Assembly: GCA_019120575.1 (NCBI GenBank)
Contig: DWUU01000015.1
Location: 1-64,000, forward strand
Reading direction: 5' to 3'
Source of the DNA: Candidatus Mediterraneibacter quadrami
GTDB lineage: Bacteria > Bacillota > Clostridia > Lachnospirales > Lachnospiraceae
DNA: 64,000 bases
Below the pieces are notes generated by a model, which searched no databases, had not been told where the DNA came from, and saw only the letters and a list, made by a program, of their open reading frames with translations. Every line of letters starts with the position of its first letter. Position 1 is the first letter of the stretch. Made by a program: the position numbers and the translations under genes. Positions 9,117 through 21,792 of this stretch are shown one piece after another.

Positions 9117-9152
9117 AATTCTACGAAACCGCCTGCGCGGTCCCGTAGAATT
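9117..9152 (-). terminator. Attenuating terminator between dnaK and dnaJ
   Basis: A 16-bp stem, AATTCTACGAAACCGC (9117-9132) with GCGGTCCCGTAGAATT (9137-9152), with a single mismatch pair region and a 4-nt loop. T-runs flank both sides, on the minus strand TTTTT just after the stem. It probably ends a fraction of dnaK transcripts. Confidence 0.8.
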
Positions 9153-9184
9153 TTTCTTATTTATATCTCTGATCTGAGGGAGAT

Positions 9185-11805
<2,621 letters not shown>

Positions 11806-11820
11806 CAGCTTTCCACCTTC

Positions 11821-12870
11821 CTATTCTTTCGGATTTTTATTGTAAATCGCATCCAGTTCGCTTTGCAGCGTTTTCAGCGTCTTCATGACATGTTCATAAT
11901 CCATTCTTTTCGGGCCGATGATACCGATGGTTCCCTTCAGGCCCTCGCCAAGTTCATAGGTGGCTGTCACCACACTGCAGTCCTTCATGGTCTTCACCGG
12001 AGCCTCATCTCCGATGTACACCTGGATGCCGTTGTTATTCTCACTGGCGAGTGTTTCCGTGACCAGATCCTCCAGCTGCTGCTTTTCCTCGAACGCGCTG
12101 ATGATCTCCTGCGCGCTCTGCTTATCGCTGAGCTCCGGATATTTGAAAATATTCGTCGCGCCGCTGGTGTAGATCTTCATGTCGTCATCCACATGGATGA
12201 TCTCCGCCACCGCGTCCAGCACATGCCCCACCACCTCACTGTGGATGCCGGCCTGTTCTTTCAGCCTGGCGATCAGGCCCAGTGTGATCTGATCGATGGA
12301 CATTCCGTTGAGCGTTGTGTTGAGAAGCATATTCAGCTTCAGCATCGTCTCATTGCTTAGTGTTTCACCGACCTCGATGATCTTATTCTTGATCACATTG
12401 CCGCCCAGCACGATCACTGCCACAACCTGTTCCGCATCGACCTGCGAGAGCTGGATGAACTTCAGCGTGTTCCGGCTGTTGATGGGCGCCGAAACCATGG
12501 TCGCATAGTTCGTATTGGAAGCCAGCACTTTCGCGGCCTGCTGCAGGACTTTCTCCACCTTGTCGGCCTTCTCGAGCATGGCGTCCTCGCGCTCGGTGAT
12601 CTCCTGTTCTTTCTCCTCCATGAGCATATCCACATACAGCCGGTATCCTTTATCCGATGGGATCCTGCCAGCTGATGTATGGGGCTGGAAAATATAACCC
12701 AGATCTTCCAGATCCGCCATCTCATTCCGGATCGTCGCGGAACTTAAGTTCAGCTCCGTGTATTTTGAAAGAGTACGCGACCCGACCGGCTCGCCGGTCT
12801 CAAGGTAATTCTGGATGATGGCTTTCAATATGATAAGTTTCCGTTCACTTAAATTCGTACTGACCGCCAC
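11821..12870 (-). CDS. hrcA: Heat-inducible transcription repressor HrcA
   Basis: Repressor of class I heat-shock genes that binds CIRCE; its activity is normally maintained by GroEL in Firmicutes. The 349 residues have an N-terminal winged helix with the conserved segments VGSRTLSK and LSSATIRNEMADLE, followed by a GAF-like regulatory domain. It starts at GTG 12870, 7 nt after GGAGG. As the first gene downstream of the operator it controls itself and grpE-dnaK-dnaJ. Confidence 0.98.
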   Translation of the reverse strand: MAVSTNLSERKLIILKAIIQNYLETGEPVGSRTLSKYTELNLSSATIRNEMADLEDLGYIFQPHTSAGRIPSDKGYRLYVDMLMEEKEQEITEREDAMLEKADKVEKVLQQAAKVLASNTNYATMVSAPINSRNTLKFIQLSQVDAEQVVAVIVLGGNVIKNKIIEVGETLSNETMLKLNMLLNTTLNGMSIDQITLGLIARLKEQAGIHSEVVGHVLDAVAEIIHVDDDMKIYTSGATNIFKYPELSDKQSAQEIISAFEEKQQLEDLVTETLASENNNGIQVYIGDEAPVKTMKDCSVVTATYELGEGLKGTIGIIGPKRMDYEHVMKTLKTLQSELDAIYNKNPKE

Positions 12871-12892
12871 TTCATTTCCTCCTTTCGCGCTA

Positions 12893-12919
12893 TTAGCACT
12901 CCCTTTTTATGAGTGCTAA
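12893..12919 (-). promoter_or_regulatory. CIRCE operator
   Basis: Perfect match to the HrcA-binding inverted repeat: TTAGCACTC (12893-12901), 9 bp, GAGTGCTAA (12911-12919). It lies between the promoter and the hrcA start. Confidence 0.98.
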
Positions 12920-12934
12920 CACCTTTCGTATACT

Positions 12935-12963
12935 AAGATAGCACTCGGTTTTCCGTTTGTCAA
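12935..12963 (-). promoter_or_regulatory. hrcA operon sigma-A promoter
   Basis: Minus strand TTGACA (12958-12963), 17 bp, TATCTT (12935-12940), directly upstream of the CIRCE operator. It begins 6 bp before the hemW stop codon ends, so the promoter is squeezed between the two genes. Confidence 0.85.
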
Positions 12964-12968
12964 CCATT

Positions 12969-14186
12969 TCAGAAAATAAATTCGCTGAATACATAATTGC
13001 TGATATCGGTTCCCCGCTCCGTGAGGAAGAGCCGTCCTTCCGCCCCGTCAAGAAGCCCCTGCTCCGTAAGTCCGGCGATCTGGTCCCCGTACACCTGCCG
13101 GATCTCTTTCCCGAACAGATTCCGGAAATCCGCTTCCCGGATCCCTTTCGTTTTGCGAAGGCCAAGGAACATAAACTCCTCCATCCGGTCATTCAGCGTA
13201 AGTTCTTCAAAATCTTCCGCGGCGCTTTCTCCGGCTGCCGGATCTGACATTTCACCCCTCGCTCCTCCGAATATGTTCACATATTTCTCCATATCCGTCG
13301 TGTTGTGGAACCGGCGTTCCCGGATCAGCGACGCTGCGCCGAGCCCCAGCCCCAGATATTCTTTCCGGTCCCAGTAGCCCAGGTTGTGCCGGCACTCGTA
13401 TCCTTCCTTCGCATAATTGGAGATCTCGTACCGGTGGTATCCGTACGATGCCAGGATTCGCTCCGTCGCCTTATAAATCTCACGTTCCGCATCCTCATCC
13501 GGCAGCGGCGGCAGGATCCGGTTCGGTCCGTCCGCACGGCGGGCCTGCACATCCTGCCCCGGCTCCCCGTATACTTCATAAAAAGGGGTGCCCTCTTCCA
13601 CGATCAGACTGTAGGCGGAAATATGTTCCGGATCAAGCTCCGCCGCAGCGCGAAGTGTTTTCTCCCAGCCTCCCGGCGTCTGTCCGGGCAGCGCCGAGAT
13701 CAGATCAATATTCACATTGTTGAATCCCGCCCGGCGGACGATCCCCCATGTATCAAGAAAGGCTTCAAATGTATGGATCCGCCCCAGCATTTCCAGTTCC
13801 CTGTCATCCGCAGACTGAAGCCCGATGCTCAGGCGGTTGACGCCGCACGCTCTCCACATCTCTGCCTTTTCTTCGGACACAGTCCCCGGGTTCACTTCCA
13901 TGGTGATCTCCGCATCCGGAGAAATGTCATAATTGTCAAAAAGGGCATGAAAAATCCGGGCGGTCTCGCTCCCCTCCAGGATGGAAGGGGTGCCGCCGCC
14001 CAGAAACACCGTGTCCACACGGTAACCGCTGTATTTTCCTTTCATTGTTCCCATTTCCCGGACCAGCGCATCCACATAGACGCGCTTTGTCCGGTCATCC
14101 GCCGGCCCGGACAGGAAATCACAGTAGGCACATTTCTTTATGCAGAACGGAATGTGCACATACAGTTCTAATCCACGTTTACTCAT
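12969..14186 (-). CDS. hemW: HemW-type radical SAM protein
   Basis: Radical SAM protein of the coproporphyrinogen oxidase-like family; HemW proteins bind heme and act as heme chaperones rather than HemN-type oxidases. The N-terminal cluster motif is CIKKCAYC (about 15-22), CX3CX2C without the extra Cys seen in true HemN. The VFLGGGTPS motif is near 60-68, and a HemN C-terminal domain fills the last third (405 residues). It lies 14 bp after lepA, the usual Firmicute arrangement just before hrcA. No heme synthesis genes are nearby. Confidence 0.92.
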   Translation of the reverse strand: MSKRGLELYVHIPFCIKKCAYCDFLSGPADDRTKRVYVDALVREMGTMKGKYSGYRVDTVFLGGGTPSILEGSETARIFHALFDNYDISPDAEITMEVNPGTVSEEKAEMWRACGVNRLSIGLQSADDRELEMLGRIHTFEAFLDTWGIVRRAGFNNVNIDLISALPGQTPGGWEKTLRAAAELDPEHISAYSLIVEEGTPFYEVYGEPGQDVQARRADGPNRILPPLPDEDAEREIYKATERILASYGYHRYEISNYAKEGYECRHNLGYWDRKEYLGLGLGAASLIRERRFHNTTDMEKYVNIFGGARGEMSDPAAGESAAEDFEELTLNDRMEEFMFLGLRKTKGIREADFRNLFGKEIRQVYGDQIAGLTEQGLLDGAEGRLFLTERGTDISNYVFSEFIF

Positions 14187-14200
14187 CTTATCGCTGTCAA

Positions 14201-16015
14201 TCAGTCGTCATCCAGTTTCAGGACGCTCATGAACGCCTTCTGCGGGATCTCTACACTGCCCACCTGGCGCATACGCTTCTTTCCTTCTTTCTGCTTCTCC
14301 AAAAGCTTCTTCTTACGGGAGATGTCGCCGCCGTAACACTTCGCCAGCACGTCTTTTCTCATTGCTTTCACGGTCTCGCGGGCAATGATCTTGCTTCCAA
14401 TAGCCGCCTGAATCGGAATCTCAAAGAGCTGTCTCGGGATCTCCTGTTTCAGCTTCTCGCACATCTTCCTTCCGCGCTCGTAGGCGCTTCCGGCAAATAC
14501 GATGAAGGACAGCGCGTCCACTTCTTCTTTATTAATAAGAATGTCCAGCTTCACAAGCTCCGATCTCTGATAGCCCAGCATCTCGTAGTCGAAGGACGCA
14601 TAGCCTCTCGAACGGGACTTCAGCGCATCGAAGAAATCGTAAATGATCTCGTTGAGCGGCAGATGATAATGAAGCACGGCGCGCTTTTCTTCGATGTATT
14701 CCATGCTCTGGTAGATGCCGCGCCGCTCCTGGCACAGGTCCATGATGGCCCCGATGTACTCGGATGTCACCATGATCTCCGCCTTGACCATCGGCTCTTC
14801 CATATAATCGATCTCCGACGGATCCGGCATGTTGGTCGGGTTCGTCAGATCAATGACCTCGCCATCCGTCTTATGGATCTTGTAGATAACACTGGGAGCC
14901 GTCGTAACCAGATCCAGGTTGTACTCCCGCTCCAGACGCTCCTGTATGATCTCCAGATGGAGCAGTCCAAGAAATCCGCAGCGGAATCCGAAGCCCAGGG
15001 CTACGGACGTCTCCGCCTCGAACTGGAGCGCCGCATCATTCAGCTGCAGTTTCTCAAGGGCGTCCCTGAGATCCGGGTATTTTGCGCCGTCCGCCGGGTA
15101 GAGTCCGCAGTAAACCATGGGATTGACTTTCTTGTATCCCGGAAGGGGCTCATCACAGGGATGTTCCGCATTGGTAATGGTATCGCCTACACGGGTCTCT
15201 TTCACATTTTTCAGGCTGGCGGTAATATAACCCACCATGCCGGCCGACAGCTCGTCGCAGGGGATGAACTGACCCGCGCCGAAGGTTCCCACCTCCACCA
15301 CATCGGCTTTCGCGCCGGTGGCCATCATCAGCATGGGGGTTCCTTTTCTTACCGTTCCCTCCTTGATCCTGCAGAAAACGATAACCCCTTTATATGAATC
15401 ATATTTGGAGTCAAAGATCAGCGCTTTTAAGGGTGCGTCCGGATCGCCCGTGGGCGCCGGGATCTTCTCCACGATCTGCTCCAGCACCTCGTGGACATTA
15501 AGCCCCGTCTTGGCCGAGATAAGCGGCGCATCCTCCGCATCCAGACCGATCACATCCTCAATCTCCTCTTTCACCCGCTCCGGATCCGCGCTCGGCAGAT
15601 CGATCTTATTGATCACCGGCATCACATCCAGATCGTGATCCAGCGCCAGATATACATTGGCCAGCGTCTGGGCCTCCACGCCCTGGGCCGCGTCTACCAC
15701 GAGGATCGCGCCATCACAGGCCGCAAGGCTCCGGGAAACCTCGTAGTTAAAATCCACATGCCCCGGGGTATCGATGAGATTGAACATATACTCCTCCCCG
15801 TCGTCCGCCTTGTAGACCGTGCGGACCGCCTGGGCTTTGATCGTGATTCCCCGCTCCCGCTCCAGCTCCATATTGTCCAGGACCTGGGCCTGCATCTCCC
15901 GGTCCGTCAGGAGCCCGGTCATCTCGATGATCCGGTCCGCCAGCGTGGACTTGCCGTGATCGATGTGAGCAATGATACAAAAATTTCTGATTTTACTCTG
16001 ATCTATTACTGCCAA
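14201..16015 (-). CDS. lepA: Elongation factor 4 (LepA)
   Basis: Ribosome-associated translational GTPase. The 604 residues carry canonical G motifs: [14 protein letters not shown] (P-loop), DTPGHVDF with the catalytic His, and NKIDL. The LepA-specific C-terminal domain follows, ending near [16 protein letters not shown]. The start is a TTG at 16015 with GGAGG seven bases upstream. It is part of the comEA-to-hemW gene string, 37 bp after holA. Confidence 0.98.
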   Translation of the reverse strand: MAVIDQSKIRNFCIIAHIDHGKSTLADRIIEMTGLLTDREMQAQVLDNMELERERGITIKAQAVRTVYKADDGEEYMFNLIDTPGHVDFNYEVSRSLAACDGAILVVDAAQGVEAQTLANVYLALDHDLDVMPVINKIDLPSADPERVKEEIEDVIGLDAEDAPLISAKTGLNVHEVLEQIVEKIPAPTGDPDAPLKALIFDSKYDSYKGVIVFCRIKEGTVRKGTPMLMMATGAKADVVEVGTFGAGQFIPCDELSAGMVGYITASLKNVKETRVGDTITNAEHPCDEPLPGYKKVNPMVYCGLYPADGAKYPDLRDALEKLQLNDAALQFEAETSVALGFGFRCGFLGLLHLEIIQERLEREYNLDLVTTAPSVIYKIHKTDGEVIDLTNPTNMPDPSEIDYMEEPMVKAEIMVTSEYIGAIMDLCQERRGIYQSMEYIEEKRAVLHYHLPLNEIIYDFFDALKSRSRGYASFDYEMLGYQRSELVKLDILINKEEVDALSFIVFAGSAYERGRKMCEKLKQEIPRQLFEIPIQAAIGSKIIARETVKAMRKDVLAKCYGGDISRKKKLLEKQKEGKKRMRQVGSVEIPQKAFMSVLKLDDD

Positions 16016-16052
16016 TTTTATTCCTCCAGCCTCCGGCCTGACGCCGGAAATA

Positions 16053-17045
16053 TTATGCCTGTTCGTTCTGCGAATGCTGTACGATAAACAGCTCTACCGC
16101 AAGCTCATCTGAAATATATCCTGTCTTGACCCGCTGCTCCAGATCCGCGATCTCTTCCATAACGGATCTGAGCTGTTCAGATGTAAATCTCGCGGAAAGC
16201 TTTTCCCTCTGCTCCGCAGCATAACGGTGAAGTTTCAGCCGGTCAGCCAGCTCTTTCCCCCGGCATCCCTGCCGCAGAAGCGCCTTGATATGATACATAT
16301 CCTTATACTGCATGGATATTTTAGCCAGAATGGACATCGGTTTTTCCTTCAGTTCCAGAAGATCATGGTACAGCGCCAGCGCCCTGCGCTGATCGTGCAG
16401 AGTCATAGCCCGGATCATATCGTAAACCCGGTTTGTAATATGGGTAATGCATACCGCATCAATATCCGCCCGTGTCAGCACAGTCTGATCCATGCAATAA
16501 CAGAACAGCTTTTCGAGTTCTCTCGTAATATTCTCCATATCCGTGCCGACTTTATTTATAAAGTAAGCCGCATCCGCAGACGCGATTTCTTTCTTTTCTT
16601 TCCGGGCAAGACTCTGAATCCATTTTCTAAGCGTCGCTTCATCCTGAACCGACAGTTCCACAATATGCCCGGCTTTGCTGACCGCTTTATACAGACCGGA
16701 CCGCCTGTCCACTTCGCTCTCGATAAAAATGAAAAAAGTTGTGGAGGGCATGCCGCTGTTAATATAGTCAGCGAGATCCCCGCCGCCGCTTTTGAAAAAT
16801 CCGGTATCCTCAAACACGATCACCCGCCGCTCCGCAAAAAAGGGCAGAGTCTCGGCGAGATCGATCACTTCTTTTATGTCCGTCTTTTTCCCTTCATACC
16901 GGGCGAAATTCATCGTATCCCCTTCCGGCACCATGGCTTTAATAAAACGGTCTCTGTACTGCTTCTTAAGATAGTTCTCTTCCCCGTACAGCAGATAAAT
17001 CTGTTTAAATTGTCCCGTTTTCAAATCTTCATTCAGGCTTCTCAT
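16053..17045 (-). CDS. holA: DNA polymerase III subunit delta
   Basis: Clamp-loader subunit that opens the beta sliding clamp during replication. The N-terminal [11 protein letters not shown] segment and the overall layout match HolA. The C-terminus resembles the family's third domain. I chose ATG 17045 (330 residues). A longer frame from TTG 17084 would place the start codon on the -35 element of an internal promoter and has no ribosome binding site. With the chosen start the mRNA from that promoter would have almost no leader, while read-through from comEC provides a normal one. It follows comEC by 48 bp. Confidence 0.9.
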   Translation of the reverse strand: MRSLNEDLKTGQFKQIYLLYGEENYLKKQYRDRFIKAMVPEGDTMNFARYEGKKTDIKEVIDLAETLPFFAERRVIVFEDTGFFKSGGGDLADYINSGMPSTTFFIFIESEVDRRSGLYKAVSKAGHIVELSVQDEATLRKWIQSLARKEKKEIASADAAYFINKVGTDMENITRELEKLFCYCMDQTVLTRADIDAVCITHITNRVYDMIRAMTLHDQRRALALYHDLLELKEKPMSILAKISMQYKDMYHIKALLRQGCRGKELADRLKLHRYAAEQREKLSARFTSEQLRSVMEEIADLEQRVKTGYISDELAVELFIVQHSQNEQA

Positions 17046-17054
17046 AACTCTTGT

Positions 17055-17084
17055 ATTATATAGGAAATCCCCCTGTTTTGACAA
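17055..17084 (-). promoter_or_regulatory. Internal promoter upstream of holA
   Basis: Minus strand TTGTCA (17079-17084), 18 bp spacer, TATAAT (17055-17060), only 9 bp before the holA ATG. It would separate replication/translation genes (holA, lepA, hemW) from the competence part of the operon. Confidence 0.6.
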
Positions 17085-17093
17085 GACTTTCTC

Positions 17094-19388
17094 TCAGTCC
17101 GCCGCCGAAACCTTTCCACGGATCCCGAACCGCCGGCCGTCTGTCCATACGGTCAGCGCCCCATGATCCTGCGTGGACCAGATTGTGCTTCCCGCCTCCG
17201 TCAGCCGCCTGACCGTCTCCGCATGGGGATGGCCGTACCGGTTTTCCCGGCCGGCGGAGATAAGCGAGACTGCCGGCCTGACCCTTTCAAGAAAACGTTC
17301 CGATCCCGAATTCTCTGACCCGTGATGAGCGGCTTTGAGCACATCGCACGGCTCCAGCCTTCCGCTTTCAGTCAGCGCCTCTTCTCCCCGGCCTTCCAGA
17401 TCCCCGGTGAGGAGCATACGGAACGCCCCGTATTCTGCTTCAAGCACAAGAGACGCCTCATTTCCGGCCTCCACAACAGTCTCCGTCTCCGGCGCCAGGC
17501 ATTCCAGCGTCAGTCCGCCGTCCGTAATCTTCTCTCCCGCATTCATAACAAGAACCCGCGTCCCTGCGCCGGCCGCCGCAAAGGCCAGTTCCTGCAGCGC
17601 CCCGTCGTGATATTTCTGCGGCGGAAGAACCAGATTGCGGATCTTTACGCCAAATGTCTGATCTGCAAGCATTTCCCGGATCCCGCTGATGTGATCCTGA
17701 TCCCCGTGTGTAACAAAAACATAGTCCAGACAATCCGCGCCCCGGCTCAGGAGATACGGTTCGATCCGGTATGTACCCGCCTCTGAAACATCGCTGCTTC
17801 CGCCGTCGATCAGGATATCCGAAGAAGGTCCCCTGATATGGATGCAGTCTCCCTGTCCCACGTCCAGCACCGTAATCTGAATCTCATCCCGCAAAAGGGG
17901 GCCGTCCCTGCTCCCGCTCCGGCACAGAAGGATCATTGCAGCCGAAAAGACCAGCAGCATGGCGCCCGGAATCCGGCACGGTTTCTCTTCGTTCTTTTTC
18001 TTCAGAAAAATATATAAACCAAGGCCTGCGCCAATCGCCAGATAATACAGGATTAACTGCCATATCTCCGGCTGTCCGGTCACGATCCGTCCAAACGGAA
18101 GGCCGCTGCCCCATTCACACGCCAGATCATATCCGGCAAGCACCGCCCGGCTGATCTGAAGGATCCCGCCTCCGGCGCCGTCCCACAGGAGGGCCGCCGC
18201 GGATCCGGCAAGGCCCGCCCCCATCAGCGCCGGCATGAGCGGGATCACCGCCAGATTCAGCAGGACCGAATAAGGCGGAATTTCAAAGTAAAACCAGAGC
18301 AGCGGACCGAGCAGCATAAGATTCACGGCAAGACTGGAGGAAAGCCCTGCAAGCCCCCGACGGATCCCCGCGTAAAGCCATCTGACAGGCGCCGGTTCCC
18401 GCGCGCTGTCTTTCCGGATCTTTCTGCAGGAAAGGAAATCAGAAAATACCGATTCAAACAGAGCGATTCCCAGGATCGCTCCATAGGACAGCAGGAACCC
18501 CGCATCGGTCAGATACAGCGGCTGCCCTCCGCACAGAACGGCCGCCGACACGGCAAGACCGGTCAGCAGGTCATAATCCCGCCCTGTCATCTCGGCTCCG
18601 ATCCGTACAAGAAACATGATCAGGGCGCGCAGACTGGACGCCCCGGCGCCGATCATCAGACTGTACAGGATCAGGAGGACCGCGCCCGCCGTTCCGGAAA
18701 GCGTGAATCCCAGCCCGACCCGCCGGAGCAGTCTGTAGATCCCCATCCCGAGGAAGGTCATGTGAAGCCCCGATATGGCCAGGATATGACTGATCCCGCA
18801 TTTCTGGTACATGGTCTTCATTTCACGGTCCAGCCCGCTCTTCTCACCCAGCAGGATGGCGCTCATGGTCCCGCCGTAATACCGGCCCAGATGACGAACC
18901 AGAAGCCGGTCCCATCTCTGCCGGAGTTCATAGAGCCACTGGCGAAGCCGGTCCGTCTCTTTTGACAGCACGTCGGCCCGCTCGGCCCACACAAGCACAT
19001 GGATCCCCTGGCGCCGGTAATACGCCTGCTGATCAAAATTCCCGGGATTGCGCGCAGTATCAAAGCGCTGCATCTCGCCCCGGATATGCAGAACGTTCCC
19101 GATTTTTATCTGATTATCGCTTTTTCCCCCGGAAAAATAAACAAGAATTCTGGACTCCGCGAGATCTCTGCCTGCGGCGGACACTGCATTGTCTTTCAGA
19201 TAAAAGGCCGTAACCTTTTCCTTTTGTTCGATTTTATACACGGTTCCTGTCAGGCTCAGACTGTCCTCATTTACGGCCAGCTTTTCCAGCGCGGAGGGTT
19301 CCAGATCCTCCACGCCGGAAAAAAGAACTCTGACGGTCTGTATAATAAGAAATATAACGCATATTGCACAAAGCGGTCGTTGTCTCAT
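17094..19388 (-). CDS. comEC: ComEC/Rec2-family DNA internalisation protein
   Basis: Predicted polytopic membrane channel for single-stranded DNA uptake during transformation. The 764 residues show an N-terminal DUF4131-like region (about 35-150) and a competence membrane domain (about 180-460, with LAISGLHMTFLG near 206-217). A cytoplasmic metallo-beta-lactamase-like domain follows (about 505-764), with DVGQGDCI, THGDQDHISG and AAHHGSE metal-ligand motifs intact. The start ATG overlaps the GerMN gene stop by 4 bp. With comEA in the same string it gives two late competence proteins; pilus genes are not in this window. Confidence 0.95.
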   Translation of the reverse strand: MRQRPLCAICVIFLIIQTVRVLFSGVEDLEPSALEKLAVNEDSLSLTGTVYKIEQKEKVTAFYLKDNAVSAAGRDLAESRILVYFSGGKSDNQIKIGNVLHIRGEMQRFDTARNPGNFDQQAYYRRQGIHVLVWAERADVLSKETDRLRQWLYELRQRWDRLLVRHLGRYYGGTMSAILLGEKSGLDREMKTMYQKCGISHILAISGLHMTFLGMGIYRLLRRVGLGFTLSGTAGAVLLILYSLMIGAGASSLRALIMFLVRIGAEMTGRDYDLLTGLAVSAAVLCGGQPLYLTDAGFLLSYGAILGIALFESVFSDFLSCRKIRKDSAREPAPVRWLYAGIRRGLAGLSSSLAVNLMLLGPLLWFYFEIPPYSVLLNLAVIPLMPALMGAGLAGSAAALLWDGAGGGILQISRAVLAGYDLACEWGSGLPFGRIVTGQPEIWQLILYYLAIGAGLGLYIFLKKKNEEKPCRIPGAMLLVFSAAMILLCRSGSRDGPLLRDEIQITVLDVGQGDCIHIRGPSSDILIDGGSSDVSEAGTYRIEPYLLSRGADCLDYVFVTHGDQDHISGIREMLADQTFGVKIRNLVLPPQKYHDGALQELAFAAAGAGTRVLVMNAGEKITDGGLTLECLAPETETVVEAGNEASLVLEAEYGAFRMLLTGDLEGRGEEALTESGRLEPCDVLKAAHHGSENSGSERFLERVRPAVSLISAGRENRYGHPHAETVRRLTEAGSTIWSTQDHGALTVWTDGRRFGIRGKVSAAD

Positions 19389-20329
19389 TCATCATCTCTG
19401 ACTGCGAGCAAATCCCGATTTTCAGAAAGCGGCTGGGAAAGATCCACCGTATCCATATATTCTGCATTTGATTCACCGTTAATTGTAATCTGCACCTGTC
19501 TGGCCTCTGTTCCCTCAATCAGAGAATTAACGATCGAATATATGGTAAGTTCGGGAAGAATATCATACTCCCCGTCAAGAAATGTACTGTCAAAATTCAC
19601 ATAACAAATATCATCCTTTGTCGTCACGCTGAGCAGGTTGGCATTCGGATTGATCGTCGGCCCCGCGCTGCTGCCGGCCGGCCCCTGCATCAGTTTCTCC
19701 ACGATCAGTTTATCTTTGGATACATTGCTGCTGTAGCGGACCGTCGTCTTCTGTTCCACCAGCCTGTTCCCGTCTGCATTCGCGAAATACAGCGTAAGCA
19801 TATCCGTCTGATAAGAACTGGGCGAAGAACTGGTATTTCCGACAAAGTCATCTTCATTCATGAGCCCGGTCTCCGCACCGCTGCTGTCCTTAAACGGCTC
19901 GCCCCCGATCATGAACCGGACTGCATTGATTCCTTCAATCCGGACAAGGGACTGGACCACAGCCGCCCGGATCAGCTTCTCCTGTATCCGTTCGATATCC
20001 AGATAGGTACTGCTGAAATTCACTTCCAGTATGCTTCCCGTAAGCGCAAAGCCGATCACTTCCACATCCTCCGGAATCGGTCTTATATACTCCAGGTCAT
20101 CGGACTGTTCCCCGAGCAGCTTAAGAACCTGCCCCGCCTGTTCCTCCGGTTCCCCGTCCGGGATCTCACATTCTTCTTTTACAAGCCCTGTGCTGTCGGC
20201 ATTCAGACAATAAATGAAGGACTCATAGTCTTCGTCATTCTCCGGGTCAGACCGGCCGCATGCGGACAGCGCCGCAACAGATACCAAAACGGCCAGAGCA
20301 AGCGCAAAGATCCGTATTCTTTTATCCAT
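19385..20329 (-). CDS. GerMN-domain lipoprotein
   Basis: Predicted membrane-anchored extracellular protein of 314 residues. A signal peptide ends in the lipobox LSAC (about 19-24 region, VAALSACGRSD). Two GerMN-like modules follow, about 80-170 and 195-290, each with the VNFSS/VNFDS type strand. GerMN domains occur in spore germination GerM and in lipoproteins linked to two-component systems. It lies between the histidine kinase gene (28 bp) and comEC (4 bp overlap). The ATG at 20329 has AGGAGG; a longer upstream frame lacks a site. A link to signal sensing by the kinase is inference. Confidence 0.85.
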   Translation of the reverse strand: MDKRIRIFALALAVLVSVAALSACGRSDPENDEDYESFIYCLNADSTGLVKEECEIPDGEPEEQAGQVLKLLGEQSDDLEYIRPIPEDVEVIGFALTGSILEVNFSSTYLDIERIQEKLIRAAVVQSLVRIEGINAVRFMIGGEPFKDSSGAETGLMNEDDFVGNTSSSPSSYQTDMLTLYFANADGNRLVEQKTTVRYSSNVSKDKLIVEKLMQGPAGSSAGPTINPNANLLSVTTKDDICYVNFDSTFLDGEYDILPELTIYSIVNSLIEGTEARQVQITINGESNAEYMDTVDLSQPLSENRDLLAVRDDE

Positions 20330-20357
20330 CCCTGATTCCTCCTGTGCCCGTTGTTCT

Positions 20358-21755
20358 CTAGGCCGCCACATAGATCAGCGGGATCCGGACCGTAAATGTC
20401 GTTCCTTCCCCCACGCTGCTGTACACTTTGATCGATCCCCGGTGTGCGATCACAGCGCTCCGAACAAGCGCAAGCCCGAGTCCGGTACCGCCGATCTCCC
20501 GGGAATGAGACTTGTCCACCCGGTAAAACCGTTCGAAAATATGCGGCTGATCCTTTTCCGGGATCCCGATGCCGGAATCCTCCACTTTAATATAAAAATA
20601 CTGGTGGTCCGCATTAAGCGACACATGAACCCAGCCGCCTTCGTGATTGTATTTGATCGCATTTTCCACAAGATTCGAAACCGCAAGAGAAAACTTCACT
20701 TCGTCGATCTCCGCGATAACCGGGCGGAAGCTTTCCATAACCACTTCTACATTTTTCTTATTCGCAATCGGACGGAGCCGCTTCAGCGTCTGCTCCAGAA
20801 GGTCATTGATATTGACCGAAGTGATATTCATCGTCTGGCCGGTCTTGTCCATCTTGACAAGGGAAAGCAGATCTGTAATGATCTGATTCTCCCGGTCAAT
20901 CTCCTTTGCGATATCCTCCATGAACTCCCGGTACATTTCCACCGGCGCGTCCGGCATCTCCAGAAGGGAGTCGGCCAGAACTTTCACCGAGGTCATCGGC
21001 GTCTTCAGTTCATGGGAGACATTTGAAACGAATTCCTCCCTGGATTCATCCAGAACTTTCAGCCGTCCCAGCATCTTATTGAATGCTTCGCTTAATTTTC
21101 TTGTTTCCGTAAACGTATCCACATGAAGCACATCATCGCCGTAGCCTTCCGTGACGGTCTCGATCCCTTTCGTGATCCGCCGGACCGGCCGTACCATCCG
21201 GTCCGCCGTAAATACGCTGAGCACCGCCAGGATGATCATGATTATTCCCACAACGATGCCGCCCTGGGTAAGGATAATCTGCCTGGTCACTTCAATATTA
21301 TCGGTAGCGACACTGGCCAGCATCACTCCGATCACATCCTCGCCTCCGGGTTCAAAAATCGGTGAAGTCACTTCGATGTAATGGTTTTTCCTGTCATAAT
21401 GGTTCGTTGTCTCGCCATTCATCATACATCTGACGACGTTCTCCGATACATCCGTCTTGCCCTCATCCAGACTGTATGTATCTTTTACAACTTCCAGCTC
21501 ACGGTCAATGATCATTACCCGGCCGTTGTAAATATTGGTGAGCTGGGCCAGGTTCGCATTGATCACCTCGGATGTCGGATCCGTCAGGTAGCTGTAATTA
21601 TCCAGCTGGTTGCCGAGGATCGTACACTGGTTCTGGATCTCGGCCGTCCGGAGTTCCACGGCGCGGAGTTCGTAGAACTTTTCCGCTCCGAAAAGCACAA
21701 CCAGGCAGGGCAAAAGCCCTGCCAGCATGACTAAAACAATAATGCGCACCCGCAT
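20358..21755 (-). CDS. Membrane sensor histidine kinase (PhoR/WalK-like)
   Basis: Predicted two-transmembrane sensor kinase of 465 residues. It has a membrane segment at about 5-22 and an extracellular sensor of about 145 residues (Cache-like). A second segment lies near 170-190, then a HAMP domain, a HisKA domain with the phospho-acceptor motif SHELKTPMTS, and a HATPase domain with N (NAIKYN), G1 (DSGIGIP) and G2 (GTGLGLAL) boxes. I chose ATG 21755, with AGGAT upstream; the frame stays open upstream past the regulator stop but without a convincing start. It partners with the response regulator gene 37 bp upstream. Confidence 0.93.
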   Translation of the reverse strand: MRVRIIVLVMLAGLLPCLVVLFGAEKFYELRAVELRTAEIQNQCTILGNQLDNYSYLTDPTSEVINANLAQLTNIYNGRVMIIDRELEVVKDTYSLDEGKTDVSENVVRCMMNGETTNHYDRKNHYIEVTSPIFEPGGEDVIGVMLASVATDNIEVTRQIILTQGGIVVGIIMIILAVLSVFTADRMVRPVRRITKGIETVTEGYGDDVLHVDTFTETRKLSEAFNKMLGRLKVLDESREEFVSNVSHELKTPMTSVKVLADSLLEMPDAPVEMYREFMEDIAKEIDRENQIITDLLSLVKMDKTGQTMNITSVNINDLLEQTLKRLRPIANKKNVEVVMESFRPVIAEIDEVKFSLAVSNLVENAIKYNHEGGWVHVSLNADHQYFYIKVEDSGIGIPEKDQPHIFERFYRVDKSHSREIGGTGLGLALVRSAVIAHRGSIKVYSSVGEGTTFTVRIPLIYVAA

Positions 21756-21792
21756 ATTTTTAAAAATCCTGTCCCGAAGTATAAACGGGCGT

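Noticed and set aside
17046..17084. Longer HolA start at TTG 17084
   Set aside because: It coincides with the -35 element of a promoter, has no ribosome binding site, and adds residues not expected at the family N-terminus.
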